Assembly: GCA_025455015.1 (NCBI GenBank)
Contig: JALONI010000005.1
Location: forward strand, 1 to 64,000
DNA: 64,000 bases
From: Cyclobacteriaceae bacterium
GTDB lineage: Bacteria > Bacteroidota > Bacteroidia > Cytophagales > Cyclobacteriaceae
Direction: 5' to 3'
The translations under genes and the position numbers were made by a program. Shown one piece after another: positions 8,691-17,052 of the stretch; position 1 is the stretch's first letter, and each line of letters starts with the position of its first letter. The notes below the pieces were generated by a model. It did not search any database and was not told the origin of the DNA. It worked only from the letters and a program-made list of their open reading frames with translations.

Positions 8691-8948
8691 ATGTATTCAA
8701 TCCGATTAAAAAAATCGGCCGCCAAAGAGCTGCAACGTCTACCTGGTTTTGCCATTCACAAAATTTCGCGGGCGCTCGATGGATTGGAAAAAGATCCGCG
8801 TCCGGCTGGAGCAAAAAAGCTGGAAGGTATCAGCGGCTCGGTGTGGCGAATCCGTGTGGGCGACTACCGCATCATCTATCAAATTGACGATGGCATCAAA
8901 GTCATCGAAGTCAAGAGAATTGGCAACCGCAAAGATGTTTACCGGTGA
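8691..8948 (+). CDS. RelE/ParE family toxin
   Basis: The 85-residue toxin is complete and of normal length. It reads MYSIRLKKSAAKELQRLP at the N-terminus, then LDGLEKDPRPAGAKKLEG, WRIRVGDYRIIYQI and VIEVKRIGNRKDVYR, the consecutive hallmarks of the RelE/ParE fold including the C-terminal basic residues used in RNA cleavage by RelE relatives. It could be an mRNA interferase or a gyrase poison; sequence alone does not settle this, although the RIGNRKDVYR ending is common in RelE-like interferases. It forms an operon with the antitoxin at 8490. Confidence 0.9.
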   Translation: MYSIRLKKSAAKELQRLPGFAIHKISRALDGLEKDPRPAGAKKLEGISGSVWRIRVGDYRIIYQIDDGIKVIEVKRIGNRKDVYR

Positions 8949-9046
8949 AGACTTTGCTGGCCATTAAGTAATTGTTAAGTCGGTAACGCTGGTTTTTAAT
9001 TGCGTTAACTTGTCTCTACTTTCGACCCAAAATTCAGAGGCACCCT

Positions 9047-9736
9047 ATGGCCAACAAACCGCAGCAAAAGGTACTGGTAGTGGATGACGAGGAGCCGATT
9101 CTTGAATTGCTCCGCTACAACTTGGAGAAGCAAGGATACGATGTAAAGACTGCGCTGGACGGGGCCACGGGGGTTGACATCGCCAAAAAATTCCATCCCG
9201 ACCTGGTGCTGTTGGACATTATGATGCCCAAAATGGATGGGGTGGAAGCCTGCCGCCTGTTGCGGGCTATGCCGGAGCTGCAAAACACCTTCATCGTGTT
9301 TCTCACCGCCCGCTCGGAAGAGTATTCGGAAGTAGCCGCCTTTGACGTAGGAGCCGATGACTACATCACCAAACCCATCAAGCCGCGCGCGCTCATGAGC
9401 CGCATCAGCGCCTTGTTTCGCAGAGATTCCAAAAAGAAAAATACCAGCGCCCAAATCAAGCTGGGCGAGTTGACGATTGACCGCACCAGCTACACCATCA
9501 AGGTGAAGGGCCGCGAAATCAGCCTGCCCAAAAAGGAATTTGAGCTGCTTTTTTTCCTGGCCCAAAACCCCAACAAAGTATTCAGCCGCGATGATTTATT
9601 ACAGAACATTTGGGGCTCCGATGTGTACGTACTGGCCCGCACGGTCGATGTGCATATCCGCAAGGTGCGCGAAAAGATTGGCGATGATTATATCACCACC
9701 GTAAAGGGTGTGGGATATAAGTTCAATCTGAGCTAA
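9047..9736 (+). CDS. PhoB-like response regulator (OmpR family)
   Basis: The 229-residue regulator has a receiver domain (residues 1-120) with acidic pocket VVDDEE, phosphoacceptor D57 in LVLLDIMMPKMDG, and the conserved Thr and Lys in FLTARSE and DYITKPIKP. A winged-helix output domain follows (about 133-229) with KEFELLFFLAQNPNKVFSRDDLL and RTVDVHIRKVREKIG. It is followed after nine bases by its histidine kinase, then by phosphate transporter and porin genes, so a PhoB role in phosphate limitation is likely. TACTTTCG at 9017-9024 is a candidate -7 box. Confidence 0.9.
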   Translation: MANKPQQKVLVVDDEEPILELLRYNLEKQGYDVKTALDGATGVDIAKKFHPDLVLLDIMMPKMDGVEACRLLRAMPELQNTFIVFLTARSEEYSEVAAFDVGADDYITKPIKPRALMSRISALFRRDSKKKNTSAQIKLGELTIDRTSYTIKVKGREISLPKKEFELLFFLAQNPNKVFSRDDLLQNIWGSDVYVLARTVDVHIRKVREKIGDDYITTVKGVGYKFNLS

Positions 9737-9745
9737 CTTGCCTGC

Positions 9746-10786
9746 ATGGTGTACAGTGCCCGCACGCTGGCGTTGATCCTGGCGGCCTCCATTGCGTTGA
9801 TTACTTCGCTGTTTCTCTCTCTCCTGGAAGGAGTGCAGGCCACCGCGCTCATCGTAGCCGGCATCATCAGCTTCTCTTCCTCGTACCTGCTGGTATTTGT
9901 CATATTGGAGTTTTTGATCTTTCGCGAGATCAACAAAGTGTACAAAATGCTGGACAAACTCCGAAAAAAGGAGCTTTCCGGGCTGACCAAAGCCAAATCG
10001 GGGGCGCTTAACCCGCTCCAGAAAATCAACGAAGAGATTTACTCGTTTGCCACCCTCAAACAAAAGGAGATCGATGAGCTGCGCAAGCTGGAAGCGTTCC
10101 GCAAGGAGTTTATTGCCGATGTCTCGCACGAACTGAAAACACCGATTTTCGCGGCACAAGGGTTTGTCCATACCCTGCTCGATGGCGCGGTCAATGACAA
10201 AAATGTGCGCACTAAATTCTTAAAAAAGGCAGCCAAGAGCCTGGATGGCCTCGATGCGCTGGTGCAAGACCTGCTCACCCTTTCGCAGATTGAAACGGGC
10301 GACATCAAAATGCATTTTGAAACCATCGATCTGGTGGCCCTCTGTGCCGAAGTGATGGAGCAGTTTGAAGACCGCGCGGAGAAAAAAAAGATCACCCTTC
10401 AACTGGCCTCCGGGCATCCCAAGTTATGGGTGCATGCCGATTGGATGCGCATTACCCAAGTGGTGACCAACCTGGTGAGCAATGCCATCAACTACACGCC
10501 CGAAGGCGGGGAGGTGACCATCGGCTTTGAGGCAAGCAAGAAGAACGTAGTGACGCGGATTACCGATACCGGGGAGGGCATTCCCGCCCCACACTTGGGG
10601 CGCATTTTTGAGCGGTTTTATCGGGTTGACAAAAGCCGAAGCCGCGAAAAAGGAGGCACCGGCCTGGGGTTGGCGATTGTCAAACACATTTTGGAAGGCC
10701 ATGGCGCACGGGCCGAAGTGGAAAGCACGGTGGGGAAAGGATCGGTGTTTAGCTTCAAATTGCCGCGCGTCAAAGCCGATGAGTGA
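9746..10786 (+). CDS. PhoR-like sensor histidine kinase
   Basis: This 346-residue kinase has two membrane helices at the N-terminus (about residues 7-27 and 34-60) with almost no periplasmic loop, so it does not sense through a large extracytoplasmic domain. The dimerisation domain carries H128 in DVSHELKTP. The ATPase domain has the N box NLVSNAINYTPEGG, the G1 box DTGEGIP, the F box and GGTGLGLAIVKHI. It lies nine bases downstream of the response regulator gene. The short-loop topology fits PhoR-type kinases that take their signal from the transporter in the membrane; that is inference from the neighbours. Confidence 0.9.
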   Translation: MVYSARTLALILAASIALITSLFLSLLEGVQATALIVAGIISFSSSYLLVFVILEFLIFREINKVYKMLDKLRKKELSGLTKAKSGALNPLQKINEEIYSFATLKQKEIDELRKLEAFRKEFIADVSHELKTPIFAAQGFVHTLLDGAVNDKNVRTKFLKKAAKSLDGLDALVQDLLTLSQIETGDIKMHFETIDLVALCAEVMEQFEDRAEKKKITLQLASGHPKLWVHADWMRITQVVTNLVSNAINYTPEGGEVTIGFEASKKNVVTRITDTGEGIPAPHLGRIFERFYRVDKSRSREKGGTGLGLAIVKHILEGHGARAEVESTVGKGSVFSFKLPRVKADE

Positions 10787-10844
10787 GCGCCCAATGCCGG
10801 GGATTTATTAACATTGCGGTAATATTGCCAACTTTTAGTTCATC

Positions 10845-10852
10845 TACTTTTG
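10845..10852 (+). promoter_or_regulatory. -7 box of the pit gene
   Basis: TACTTTTG matches TAnnTTTG and sits 29 bases before the pit ATG; TTGCCA at 10825-10830 is a possible -33 element with a short 17-base spacer, which would suit activator-dependent transcription. I cannot identify a Pho box. Confidence 0.5.
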
Positions 10853-10880
10853 TGGCCTCAAAAAGCCGATTTTCCACTCC

Positions 10881-12296
10881 ATGTTTGAATTAGACCTTTC
10901 CTATTCGTTGTTGCTGATTGTCTGTTTGATAGCGGCCTGCGGGTTTGAGTTTGTCAACGGTTTTCACGACACCGCCAACGCGGTGGCCACCGTCATTTAT
11001 ACCCACTCGCTCAAACCCTGGGTGGCCGTGGTTTGGTCGGGTATCTGGAATTTTATCGGGGTATTTGCCGGGGGCATCGGGGTGGCCATTGGCATCATCA
11101 ACCTGTTGCCGGTGGAGTCATTGGTAGACCAAAATGTGGCACACAGCCTGGCCATGGTGCTGGCACTGTTGATCAGCGCCATTTTTTGGAACCTGCTCAC
11201 GTGGTACCTGGGCATTCCCTGTTCCAGTTCGCATACCCTCATCGGATCGATTTTGGGGGTGGGCATTGCCTATTCGCTGTTGCCCGGGGTGAGCGAAGCC
11301 GCGGTGGATTGGAGCCAGGCAAAAAAAATCGGAATGAGTCTGCTGCTATCGCCCATGATCGGCTTTTCGGCCACCATCATTTTCATGTTTTTGCTGCGGT
11401 TAGCCACGCGCAAAACATCTTATGGCGACAGCCTTTTCAAAGAGCCCAAGAAAAATGCCCCGCCCCCGCTTTGGATCCGCAGCATCCTGGTGCTCACGTG
11501 CACCAGCGTCAGCTACTCGCACGGCTCCAACGATGGTCAAAAGGGCGTAGGCCTGATCATGTTGATTCTGATCGGCATTGTGCCGTCTTACTTTGCGTTG
11601 AACAGCGCGGTGAGCCCCGCCAGCTTGCGCGAACCGGTGGCCAACATGGAGTCCCTCCTCCTGTCCATCAACCCCGCGCCCTTGTCGGCCCCCGACAGTA
11701 CCTTGTGGGCCCAAACGGTGGCCCTCAGCCAAAAAATCAAGAACGAGACGGCCGTGGCCTCGGTGAACAACATCGCGAAAAGCGAACGCTTTCTCATTCG
11801 CAAGGATATCCTCATCATCGACCGCAACATCAAAAGCCTCACGGCCAAAGATGAGTTGAGTTTGAGCACAGCCGACCGCAAAGCCCTGCGCGACAGCATC
11901 AAGCAAGTGCGCGGCCTTACAGATTACTCGCCTTTTTGGGTGGTTTTGATCATTGCGCTGTCATTGGGCATTGGCACCATGATCGGCTGGAAGCGCATCG
12001 TTAAAACCATTGGTGAAAAAATAGGCAAGGAGCACCTCACCTATGCGCAGGGCGCCAGCGCAGAGTTGGTGGCCGCTGCCACCATTGGCGCGGCCACCCA
12101 GTTTGGATGGCCCGTGAGCACCACCCAGGTGTTGTCGTCCGGTATTGCCGGCAGCATGGTGGCCAGCAAAGGGTTGAAAAACCTTCAAACGGGTACGGTT
12201 AAAAACATCTTGTTGGCTTGGGTGCTCACGCTGCCCGTGGTCATGATTCTGTCGGGCACGTTGTTCTTGTTGTTCCGCACGCTGTCCGACCTGTAA
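10881..12296 (+). CDS. pit: Inorganic phosphate transporter, Pit family
   Basis: The 471-residue membrane protein has the two inverted Pit halves. The N-terminal signature GFHDTANAVATVIYT and its C-terminal counterpart around HGSNDGQKGVGLIML, plus GWPVSTTQVLSSGIAGS and SCSSHTLIGSILGVG, are all present. Between the halves is a long soluble insert of roughly 110 residues, rich in Lys, Ser and Asp, that is larger than in E. coli PitA but common in Bacteroidota. It imports phosphate, probably as a metal-phosphate complex driven by protons. It lies behind a PhoB/PhoR-like pair and before a porin, which supports phosphate control. Confidence 0.93.
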   Translation: MFELDLSYSLLLIVCLIAACGFEFVNGFHDTANAVATVIYTHSLKPWVAVVWSGIWNFIGVFAGGIGVAIGIINLLPVESLVDQNVAHSLAMVLALLISAIFWNLLTWYLGIPCSSSHTLIGSILGVGIAYSLLPGVSEAAVDWSQAKKIGMSLLLSPMIGFSATIIFMFLLRLATRKTSYGDSLFKEPKKNAPPPLWIRSILVLTCTSVSYSHGSNDGQKGVGLIMLILIGIVPSYFALNSAVSPASLREPVANMESLLLSINPAPLSAPDSTLWAQTVALSQKIKNETAVASVNNIAKSERFLIRKDILIIDRNIKSLTAKDELSLSTADRKALRDSIKQVRGLTDYSPFWVVLIIALSLGIGTMIGWKRIVKTIGEKIGKEHLTYAQGASAELVAAATIGAATQFGWPVSTTQVLSSGIAGSMVASKGLKNLQTGTVKNILLAWVLTLPVVMILSGTLFLLFRTLSDL

Positions 12297-12331
12297 ACCA
12301 AGCACAGCCGCTATTGAAAAATAACACTCAA

Positions 12332-13549
12332 ATGGGTACGCGGGCAGGTCTGGTGATGGCCCTTTTGGTATGGATGGCCTCCGCGCACGCGCAGCAAAAG
12401 AAGACGGAACAACTGCTCGATTATCAGGTGCCCTATTTTACGTTTGGCCGGGGGCTGGGCATCACTTCGCCCGACAGTGCCTTTACCATGAACATCCGGT
12501 TTCGCATGCAAAACCGGTTTGGGTTTAACACCGAGAGCGGCACCGACCTTTCGGTGAACGAGGTGGAGGCCCGGGTGCGCAGGCTGCGGCTGCGTTTTGA
12601 CGGCTACCTGTACAATCCCAAACTAACCTACGTGCTCCAGTTAGCTTTTTCACGGGGTGATATTGACTTTGAAGACACCGGGTTCCCCAACATCATCCGC
12701 GATGCCATGGTGATCTACAATTTCAACACGCATTTTGCCTTGGGTATCGGCCAAACCAAACTGCCGGGCAACCGCCAGCGCGTGGTTTCTTCAGGCGATT
12801 TGCAGTTGCCGGATCGGTCCGTGGTGAACGCAACCTTCAACATCGATCGCGACTTTGGCATTCAAGCCTACTACCGCAATAACGTCTCCCGGCTGCTGTA
12901 TGTGCTGCGCGGCTCCATCAGCAATGGCGAAGGCCGAAACTTTAATGACTCCCAACGAGGGTTAGCCTACACGGGCCGAGCCGAGCTATTGCCGTTTGGC
13001 CAGTTTAGCAACAATGGCGACTACTTTGAGGGCGACTTGGAGCGAGAGCCCAAACCCAAGGTGTCGGTGGGGGTCACCTACTCGTACAACGACAACGCCA
13101 AACGTACGGGCGGGCAGTTGGGCAGGTTTTTATTTGAACCACGCGACCTGCGCACGTTTATGGCCGATGTGCTCTTCAAATACCGGGGTGTGGCCATTGC
13201 TTCGGAGTTTGTGAACCGAAACGTCAAGGACCCCATCACGTTCGATCCGCAAGACCCGACCCTCGAACAACATGCCTACGATGGCCATGGCGAAAACTAC
13301 CAAGCCAGTTACCTGTTTCGGAAGGATTACGAATGGGTAGGCCGTTACTCGCGTGTGCGCCCGGGGGAGGCCATCCGCGACCTGGAACCGTATCTGCAAC
13401 AGTTTACCCTCGGGGCCACCAAGTACCTTCGCGGCCACCGGGTGAAACTGCAAACCGAAGTCACCTATGAGATGCGCGAGTGGCTCAACCAAAATAACCC
13501 CAACACCAGCAGCTGGCTGTGGCGGTTTCAAATAGAAGCAGGCATTTGA
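12332..13549 (+). CDS. Phosphate-selective porin O/P-type outer-membrane protein
   Basis: The 405-residue protein has a signal peptide (MGTRAGLVMALLVWMASAHA) ending near residue 20. The mature part alternates polar and aromatic residues as in a beta-barrel, with AREVRRLRLRFDGYLYNPKLTY-like N-terminal strands, and ends in a strand with a terminal hydrophobic pattern. The early FRMQNRFGFNT segment and the GIGQTKLPGNRQRVVSSGDLQLPDRS block are typical of OprP/OprO-like porins. I chose the ATG at 12332, because longer frames upstream run back into pit. It directly follows the phosphate transporter, so it most likely brings phosphate or polyphosphate across the outer membrane. Confidence 0.85.
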   Translation: MGTRAGLVMALLVWMASAHAQQKKTEQLLDYQVPYFTFGRGLGITSPDSAFTMNIRFRMQNRFGFNTESGTDLSVNEVEARVRRLRLRFDGYLYNPKLTYVLQLAFSRGDIDFEDTGFPNIIRDAMVIYNFNTHFALGIGQTKLPGNRQRVVSSGDLQLPDRSVVNATFNIDRDFGIQAYYRNNVSRLLYVLRGSISNGEGRNFNDSQRGLAYTGRAELLPFGQFSNNGDYFEGDLEREPKPKVSVGVTYSYNDNAKRTGGQLGRFLFEPRDLRTFMADVLFKYRGVAIASEFVNRNVKDPITFDPQDPTLEQHAYDGHGENYQASYLFRKDYEWVGRYSRVRPGEAIRDLEPYLQQFTLGATKYLRGHRVKLQTEVTYEMREWLNQNNPNTSSWLWRFQIEAGI

Positions 13550-14269
13550 ATGGCCAAGATCCCACTTTCGCTGGAGGCCATGATCGTGCACGAAGATGCC
13601 GACTACATCCTGATCAACAAGCCCCCTTTTGTGGCCACCCTGGAAGACCGCACAGACCCCGTAAACATTTTGGCGCTGGCCAAAGCCCATCATGCCGAAG
13701 CGCAAGTGTGCCACCGCCTGGACAAAGACACCTCGGGCGTGCTGGCCATTGCCAAACACCCGGCTGCCTACCGCCATTTGAGCATCCAGTTTGAAGATCG
13801 GCAGGTGGCAAAAATCTACCATGCCGTGTCCGATGGCATCCACCGGCTGGACGAGCAGGAGGTAAGCCTGTCCCTGTTGAAGCAAAACGATGGGTTGGTG
13901 AAGGCCACGCGCGCGGGCAAACCCGCCCAAACATTTTTTACCACGCTGGCGGTGTACAAAAACCACACGCTGGTTCAGTGCCGACCGGTCACGGGGCGCA
14001 TGCACCAGATACGGGTGCACCTGGCCTCGCTGGGCGCCCCCATCACGGGCGATGAGACCTATGGCGGCCAGCCGTTCTTTGTTTCGGCCGTGAAGCGCGG
14101 GTTCAACCTGAAAAAGCAGTCCGAAGAGCAACCGCTGATGAAAAGAATGGCCCTTCATGCTTTTTCGCTGGAATTTGAGGGATTAGATGGCAAAAAAGCC
14201 CGTTTTGAGGCGCCCTATCCCAAGGATTTTGAGGCACTGGTGCGCCAGTTGGGGCGGCACAAACGGTAA
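13550..14269 (+). CDS. RluA-family RNA pseudouridine synthase
   Basis: The 239-residue enzyme isomerises specific uridines in RNA. The catalytic motif HRLDKDTSG is at residues 55-63 with nucleophile D58, and the second conserved block GRMHQIRVHLASLGAPITGDETYGG is complete. There is no N-terminal S4 domain, so it belongs to the short RluA/TruC-like class; the actual rRNA or tRNA site cannot be read from the sequence. The ATG immediately follows the porin stop codon (TGA then ATG), so translation is likely coupled, although the functions appear unrelated. Confidence 0.88.
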   Translation: MAKIPLSLEAMIVHEDADYILINKPPFVATLEDRTDPVNILALAKAHHAEAQVCHRLDKDTSGVLAIAKHPAAYRHLSIQFEDRQVAKIYHAVSDGIHRLDEQEVSLSLLKQNDGLVKATRAGKPAQTFFTTLAVYKNHTLVQCRPVTGRMHQIRVHLASLGAPITGDETYGGQPFFVSAVKRGFNLKKQSEEQPLMKRMALHAFSLEFEGLDGKKARFEAPYPKDFEALVRQLGRHKR

Positions 14270-14283
14270 AAAGTTGCCCCGGC

Positions 14284-14314
14284 TTGCATATTCAGTTTCC
14301 CAAACCTACTTTTG
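14284..14314 (+). promoter_or_regulatory. Promoter of the rplM-rpsI-rpsB operon
   Basis: TTG (14284-14286), a 20-base spacer and TACTTTTG (14307-14314) match the phylum consensus. The transcript would begin near 14320, at or inside a leader hairpin. Confidence 0.65.
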
Positions 14315-14316
14315 TG

Positions 14317-14334
14317 TCCCTTTTTGAAAAGGGA
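14317..14334 (+). promoter_or_regulatory. Leader hairpin before rplM
   Basis: TCCCTTTT (14317-14324) pairs perfectly with AAAAGGGA (14327-14334). It lies about 30 bases upstream of the rplM start codon, at the 5' end of the predicted transcript. It could be a binding site for L13 feedback control or only a transcript-stabilising hairpin. Confidence 0.4.
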
Positions 14335-14365
14335 GTGTGTTTCAGCGAGTTTAAATTCAACCAAA

Positions 14366-14809
14366 GTGGACCATAACAGTTACAAAACAGCCAACGCCAA
14401 CAAGGCAACAGCCGAGAAGGGCTGGGTTGTGGTAGATGCAGAAAATCAGGTACTTGGCCGTGTAGCCAGTCAGGTAGCCAAAATTATCCGCGGCAAAGAC
14501 AAGGCAAGCTATACCCCCAACACAGACATGGGCGACCATGTGATTGTGATCAACGCGGAGAAAGTAAAAATGACGGGCAAGAAATGGACGAACCGTGTCA
14601 TCTACACGTATTCGGGCTATCCCGGTGGCCAGCGCGAGCTCACCCCGTTGATGATTCAAGCCAAAAACCCGGCCCGCCTCATTGAGCATGCGGTGCGTGG
14701 CATGTTGCCCAAAAACACCATGGGCCGTCAGCTATTCCGCAGCCTGCATGTGTATGCCGGTTCGCAGCATCCGCACGAAGCACAACAACCGAAAGCAATC
14801 AAGTTCTGA
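14366..14809 (+). CDS. rplM: 50S ribosomal protein L13
   Basis: The 147-residue protein assembles early into the large ribosomal subunit. The GTG at 14366 gives the start MDHNSYKTANANKATAEKGW, which aligns with the Bacteroidota L13 N-terminus; longer frames from 14312 begin inside the promoter. The blocks WVVVDAENQVLGRVAS, DHVIVINAEKVKMTGKKW and AVRGMLPKNTMGRQLFRSL are typical. rpsI starts one base after its stop, giving a tightly coupled L13-S9 operon. Confidence 0.96.
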   Translation: MDHNSYKTANANKATAEKGWVVVDAENQVLGRVASQVAKIIRGKDKASYTPNTDMGDHVIVINAEKVKMTGKKWTNRVIYTYSGYPGGQRELTPLMIQAKNPARLIEHAVRGMLPKNTMGRQLFRSLHVYAGSQHPHEAQQPKAIKF

Positions 14810-14810
14810 T

Positions 14811-15197
14811 ATGGAGATCATCAATACCATCGGCCGCAGAAAAACGTCCATCGCCCGCGTGTACATGAAGCCGGGCAAGGGCCAGATCAAAGTAAACGAG
14901 CGCGAGCTCAACGACTTTTTCAAGTCAGAGATCCATCAGACAATTGTTAAGCAAGCGCTGACGTTGGCCAAACTGGAAGGAACCTATGATGTAACCGTCA
15001 GCGTGGAAGGCGGTGGCAGCAAAGGGCAGGCTGAGGCGATCCGCCTGGGCATTGCCCGCGCGGTGGTAAATACCAATGCCGAAATCAAACCCGTGTTGCG
15101 GAAAGAAGGACTTTTGACCCGCGACAGCCGCATGGTGGAACGGAAGAAGCCCGGGCGCAGAAAGGCACGCAGAAGATTCCAGTTCAGCAAGCGTTAA
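14811..15197 (+). CDS. rpsI: 30S ribosomal protein S9
   Basis: The 128-residue protein begins MEIINTIGRRKTSIARVYM and ends with the conserved basic tail RRRFQFSKR that reaches the P-site tRNA in the ribosome. The GGG-containing VEGGGSKGQAEAIRLGIARA block is intact. The ATG at 14811 follows the rplM stop directly. The gene is followed after 24 bases by rpsB, so all three ribosomal genes are probably one transcript. Confidence 0.97.
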   Translation: MEIINTIGRRKTSIARVYMKPGKGQIKVNERELNDFFKSEIHQTIVKQALTLAKLEGTYDVTVSVEGGGSKGQAEAIRLGIARAVVNTNAEIKPVLRKEGLLTRDSRMVERKKPGRRKARRRFQFSKR

Positions 15198-15221
15198 TCG
15201 TTATCAAAGCATCACAAGAGC

Positions 15222-15986
15222 ATGGCAGATAAAATCACGACACAAGAATTGATGGATGCAGGTGTTCATTTCGGACACCTTACCCGCAAGTGGAACCCGA
15301 AGATGGCCGAGTACATCTTCATGGAGAACAACGGCATCCACATCATCGATTTGAACAAAACACTCAAGTGCCTGGAAGAGGCCACCTTTGCGCTGAAGAA
15401 CATTGTGCGCAGCGGCCGGAAGATCATGTTCGTGGCTACCAAAAAGCAGGCGAAAGACATCGTGAGCGAAGAGGCAACCCGGCTGAACATGCCTTTTGTG
15501 ACAGAGCGCTGGTTGGGCGGCATGCTCACCAACTTTGCCACCATCCGCAAGTCCCTGAAGAAATTGGCTCAGATTGAGAAAATGATGAAGGACGAGGCGT
15601 ATGACAACCTGACCAAGAAAGAGAAATTGATGATGACCCGCGAGAAAGCCAAGTTGCAAAAGCAATTGGGCGGCATCTCGGATCTGAATCGCCTGCCCGC
15701 GGCTTTGTTTGTGATTGACGTGAAGCGCGAACACATTGCCGTGGCGGAAGCGCAGAAGTTGAACATCCCCGTGTTTGCTATGGTGGATACCAACTCCGAC
15801 CCCTCGGTGGTGGATTTCCCGATCCCGGCTAATGACGATGCGTTTAAATCCATTTCACTGATCTTGAAGTATGTGGGCAAAGGCATCGAAGAAGGGCTAA
15901 TGGAGCGCAAGAAGGACAAGGAAGATGCCGGCCAGAAGAAAGAGGAGGAAGAAAAGCGCAAGGTAGACGAAGTAGTAGAGCAGTAA
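15222..15986 (+). CDS. rpsB: 30S ribosomal protein S2
   Basis: The 254-residue protein has the S2 start with LMDAGVHFGHLTRKWNPKM, the coiled-coil helices around residues 105-150, and the C-terminal RLPAALFVIDVKREHIAVAEA and DTNSDPSVVDFPIPANDDA blocks. The last 30 residues form a Lys/Glu-rich tail, which is common in this phylum. It follows rpsI by 24 bases and is separated from tsf by a strong hairpin, so read-through or a separate promoter must serve tsf. Confidence 0.97.
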   Translation: MADKITTQELMDAGVHFGHLTRKWNPKMAEYIFMENNGIHIIDLNKTLKCLEEATFALKNIVRSGRKIMFVATKKQAKDIVSEEATRLNMPFVTERWLGGMLTNFATIRKSLKKLAQIEKMMKDEAYDNLTKKEKLMMTREKAKLQKQLGGISDLNRLPAALFVIDVKREHIAVAEAQKLNIPVFAMVDTNSDPSVVDFPIPANDDAFKSISLILKYVGKGIEEGLMERKKDKEDAGQKKEEEEKRKVDEVVEQ

Positions 15987-16056
15987 CCGTCAATTGATGA
16001 TCGTCAGTTGACAGGCACTGTGAACTGCGAAGTTGTCAATTGCCGATAACCCATAT
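15987..16056. repeat. Intergenic imperfect palindrome of short repeated words
   Basis: The words GTCAATTG, CAGTTGAC and TTGTCAATTG recur in both orientations between rpsB and its terminator. It is the same style of intergenic filler seen at 6096, 28940, 57918 and 63201. Confidence 0.4.
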
Positions 16057-16088
16057 AAAACATCGGCTTGTGGTCGATGTTTTTTTTT
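16057..16088 (+). terminator. Terminator or attenuator between rpsB and tsf
   Basis: AACATCG (16059-16065) pairs with CGATGTT (16075-16081), extended by A/T pairs, and is followed by nine T. It should end or weaken the ribosomal transcript before tsf. Confidence 0.8.
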
Positions 16089-16125
16089 AACCCCGTTTCA
16101 TTCGTAAACATTTAATCGTAAAAAT

Positions 16126-16959
16126 ATGTCAGCGATAACCGCACAAGATGTGAACAAGCTGCGCGCCATGACCGGTGCCGGCATGATGGATTGTAAAAAA
16201 GCATTGACCGAGGCCGAGGGCGATTTTGAAAAAGCCATCGAGATTCTGCGCAAAAAAGGACAGAAAGTATCGGCTTCGCGCTCGGACAAAGAGGCGAAAG
16301 AAGGCAGCGTGTTCGTCAAGACATCGGCCGACAAAACAGAGGCGGTGTTGATTGCCCTCAACTGTGAAACGGACTTCGTGGCCAAAAACGAAGCGTTTCA
16401 GGCGCTGGGCAAATTGATTTGCGAGACCGCGTTTGCATCAAAGCCCGCGTCTGTGGAGGCATTGCTCGCGCAGAAATCCGGCAGTCTGACATTGGCCGAA
16501 AAAATCACCGAGTTGGTGGGCAAAATCGGTGAAAAACTCGAGGTGAGCTCGTATGTGCACATGACGGGCGAAGCCGTAGTGCCCTACATCCATGCCGGCA
16601 GCAAGCTGGGGGTGTTGGTATCATTGAAGGGTGTAAACGGCAAGGACGTGACCGAAGCGGGCAAGGATGTAGGCATGCAGATTGCCGCCATGAACCCCGT
16701 ATCAGTAGATGAGAAATCGGTGGACAAGACCGTTATTGAAAAGGAGTTGGAGATTGCCAAGGCTCAGATTTTGGCCGAAGGCAAGCCCGAAAACATGGTG
16801 GAGAAAATTGCGCAGGGCAAACTGAACAAGTTTTTTAAAGAAAATACCCTCGTTCACCAGGCGTTTGTCAAAGACAACTCAAAAACGGTAGCCCAGTATC
16901 TGGACAGCGTGACCAAAGGGTTGGCGGTGGCCGACTTCAAGCGCGTAGCAATTGGGTAG
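16126..16959 (+). CDS. tsf: Elongation factor Ts
   Basis: The 277-residue nucleotide exchange factor for EF-Tu begins with a UBA-like domain containing VNKLRAMTGAGMMDCKKALTEA, the EF-Ts signature. NCETDFVAKNEAFQ and the C-terminal QIAAMNP/QILAEGKPENMVEKIAQGKLNKFF blocks are intact. It follows rpsB as in most bacteria, but here the next genes of the usual cluster (pyrH, frr) are about 11 kb away. A strong terminator follows at 16983-17010. Confidence 0.97.
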   Translation: MSAITAQDVNKLRAMTGAGMMDCKKALTEAEGDFEKAIEILRKKGQKVSASRSDKEAKEGSVFVKTSADKTEAVLIALNCETDFVAKNEAFQALGKLICETAFASKPASVEALLAQKSGSLTLAEKITELVGKIGEKLEVSSYVHMTGEAVVPYIHAGSKLGVLVSLKGVNGKDVTEAGKDVGMQIAAMNPVSVDEKSVDKTVIEKELEIAKAQILAEGKPENMVEKIAQGKLNKFFKENTLVHQAFVKDNSKTVAQYLDSVTKGLAVADFKRVAIG

Positions 16960-16982
16960 TTGACGTGGGTCAAACGGCTATA

Positions 16983-17010
16983 AGAAAAGGGGCTCTCGGG
17001 CCCCTTTTCT
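16983..17010. terminator. Bidirectional terminator after tsf
   Basis: AGAAAAGGGGC (16983-16993) pairs with GCCCCTTTTCT (17000-17010) around a short loop. It separates tsf from the convergent TM2-domain gene; A and T runs in the stem can act on both strands. Confidence 0.85.
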
Positions 17011-17052
17011 ATTACTTACTATACGTTGACTTGACCAACGTGGTACAGTCGG

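Noticed and set aside
12218-12331. Extension of the porin frame back into pit
   Set aside because: The upstream part has no signal peptide; the good signal begins at the ATG at 12332, 36 bases after pit ends.
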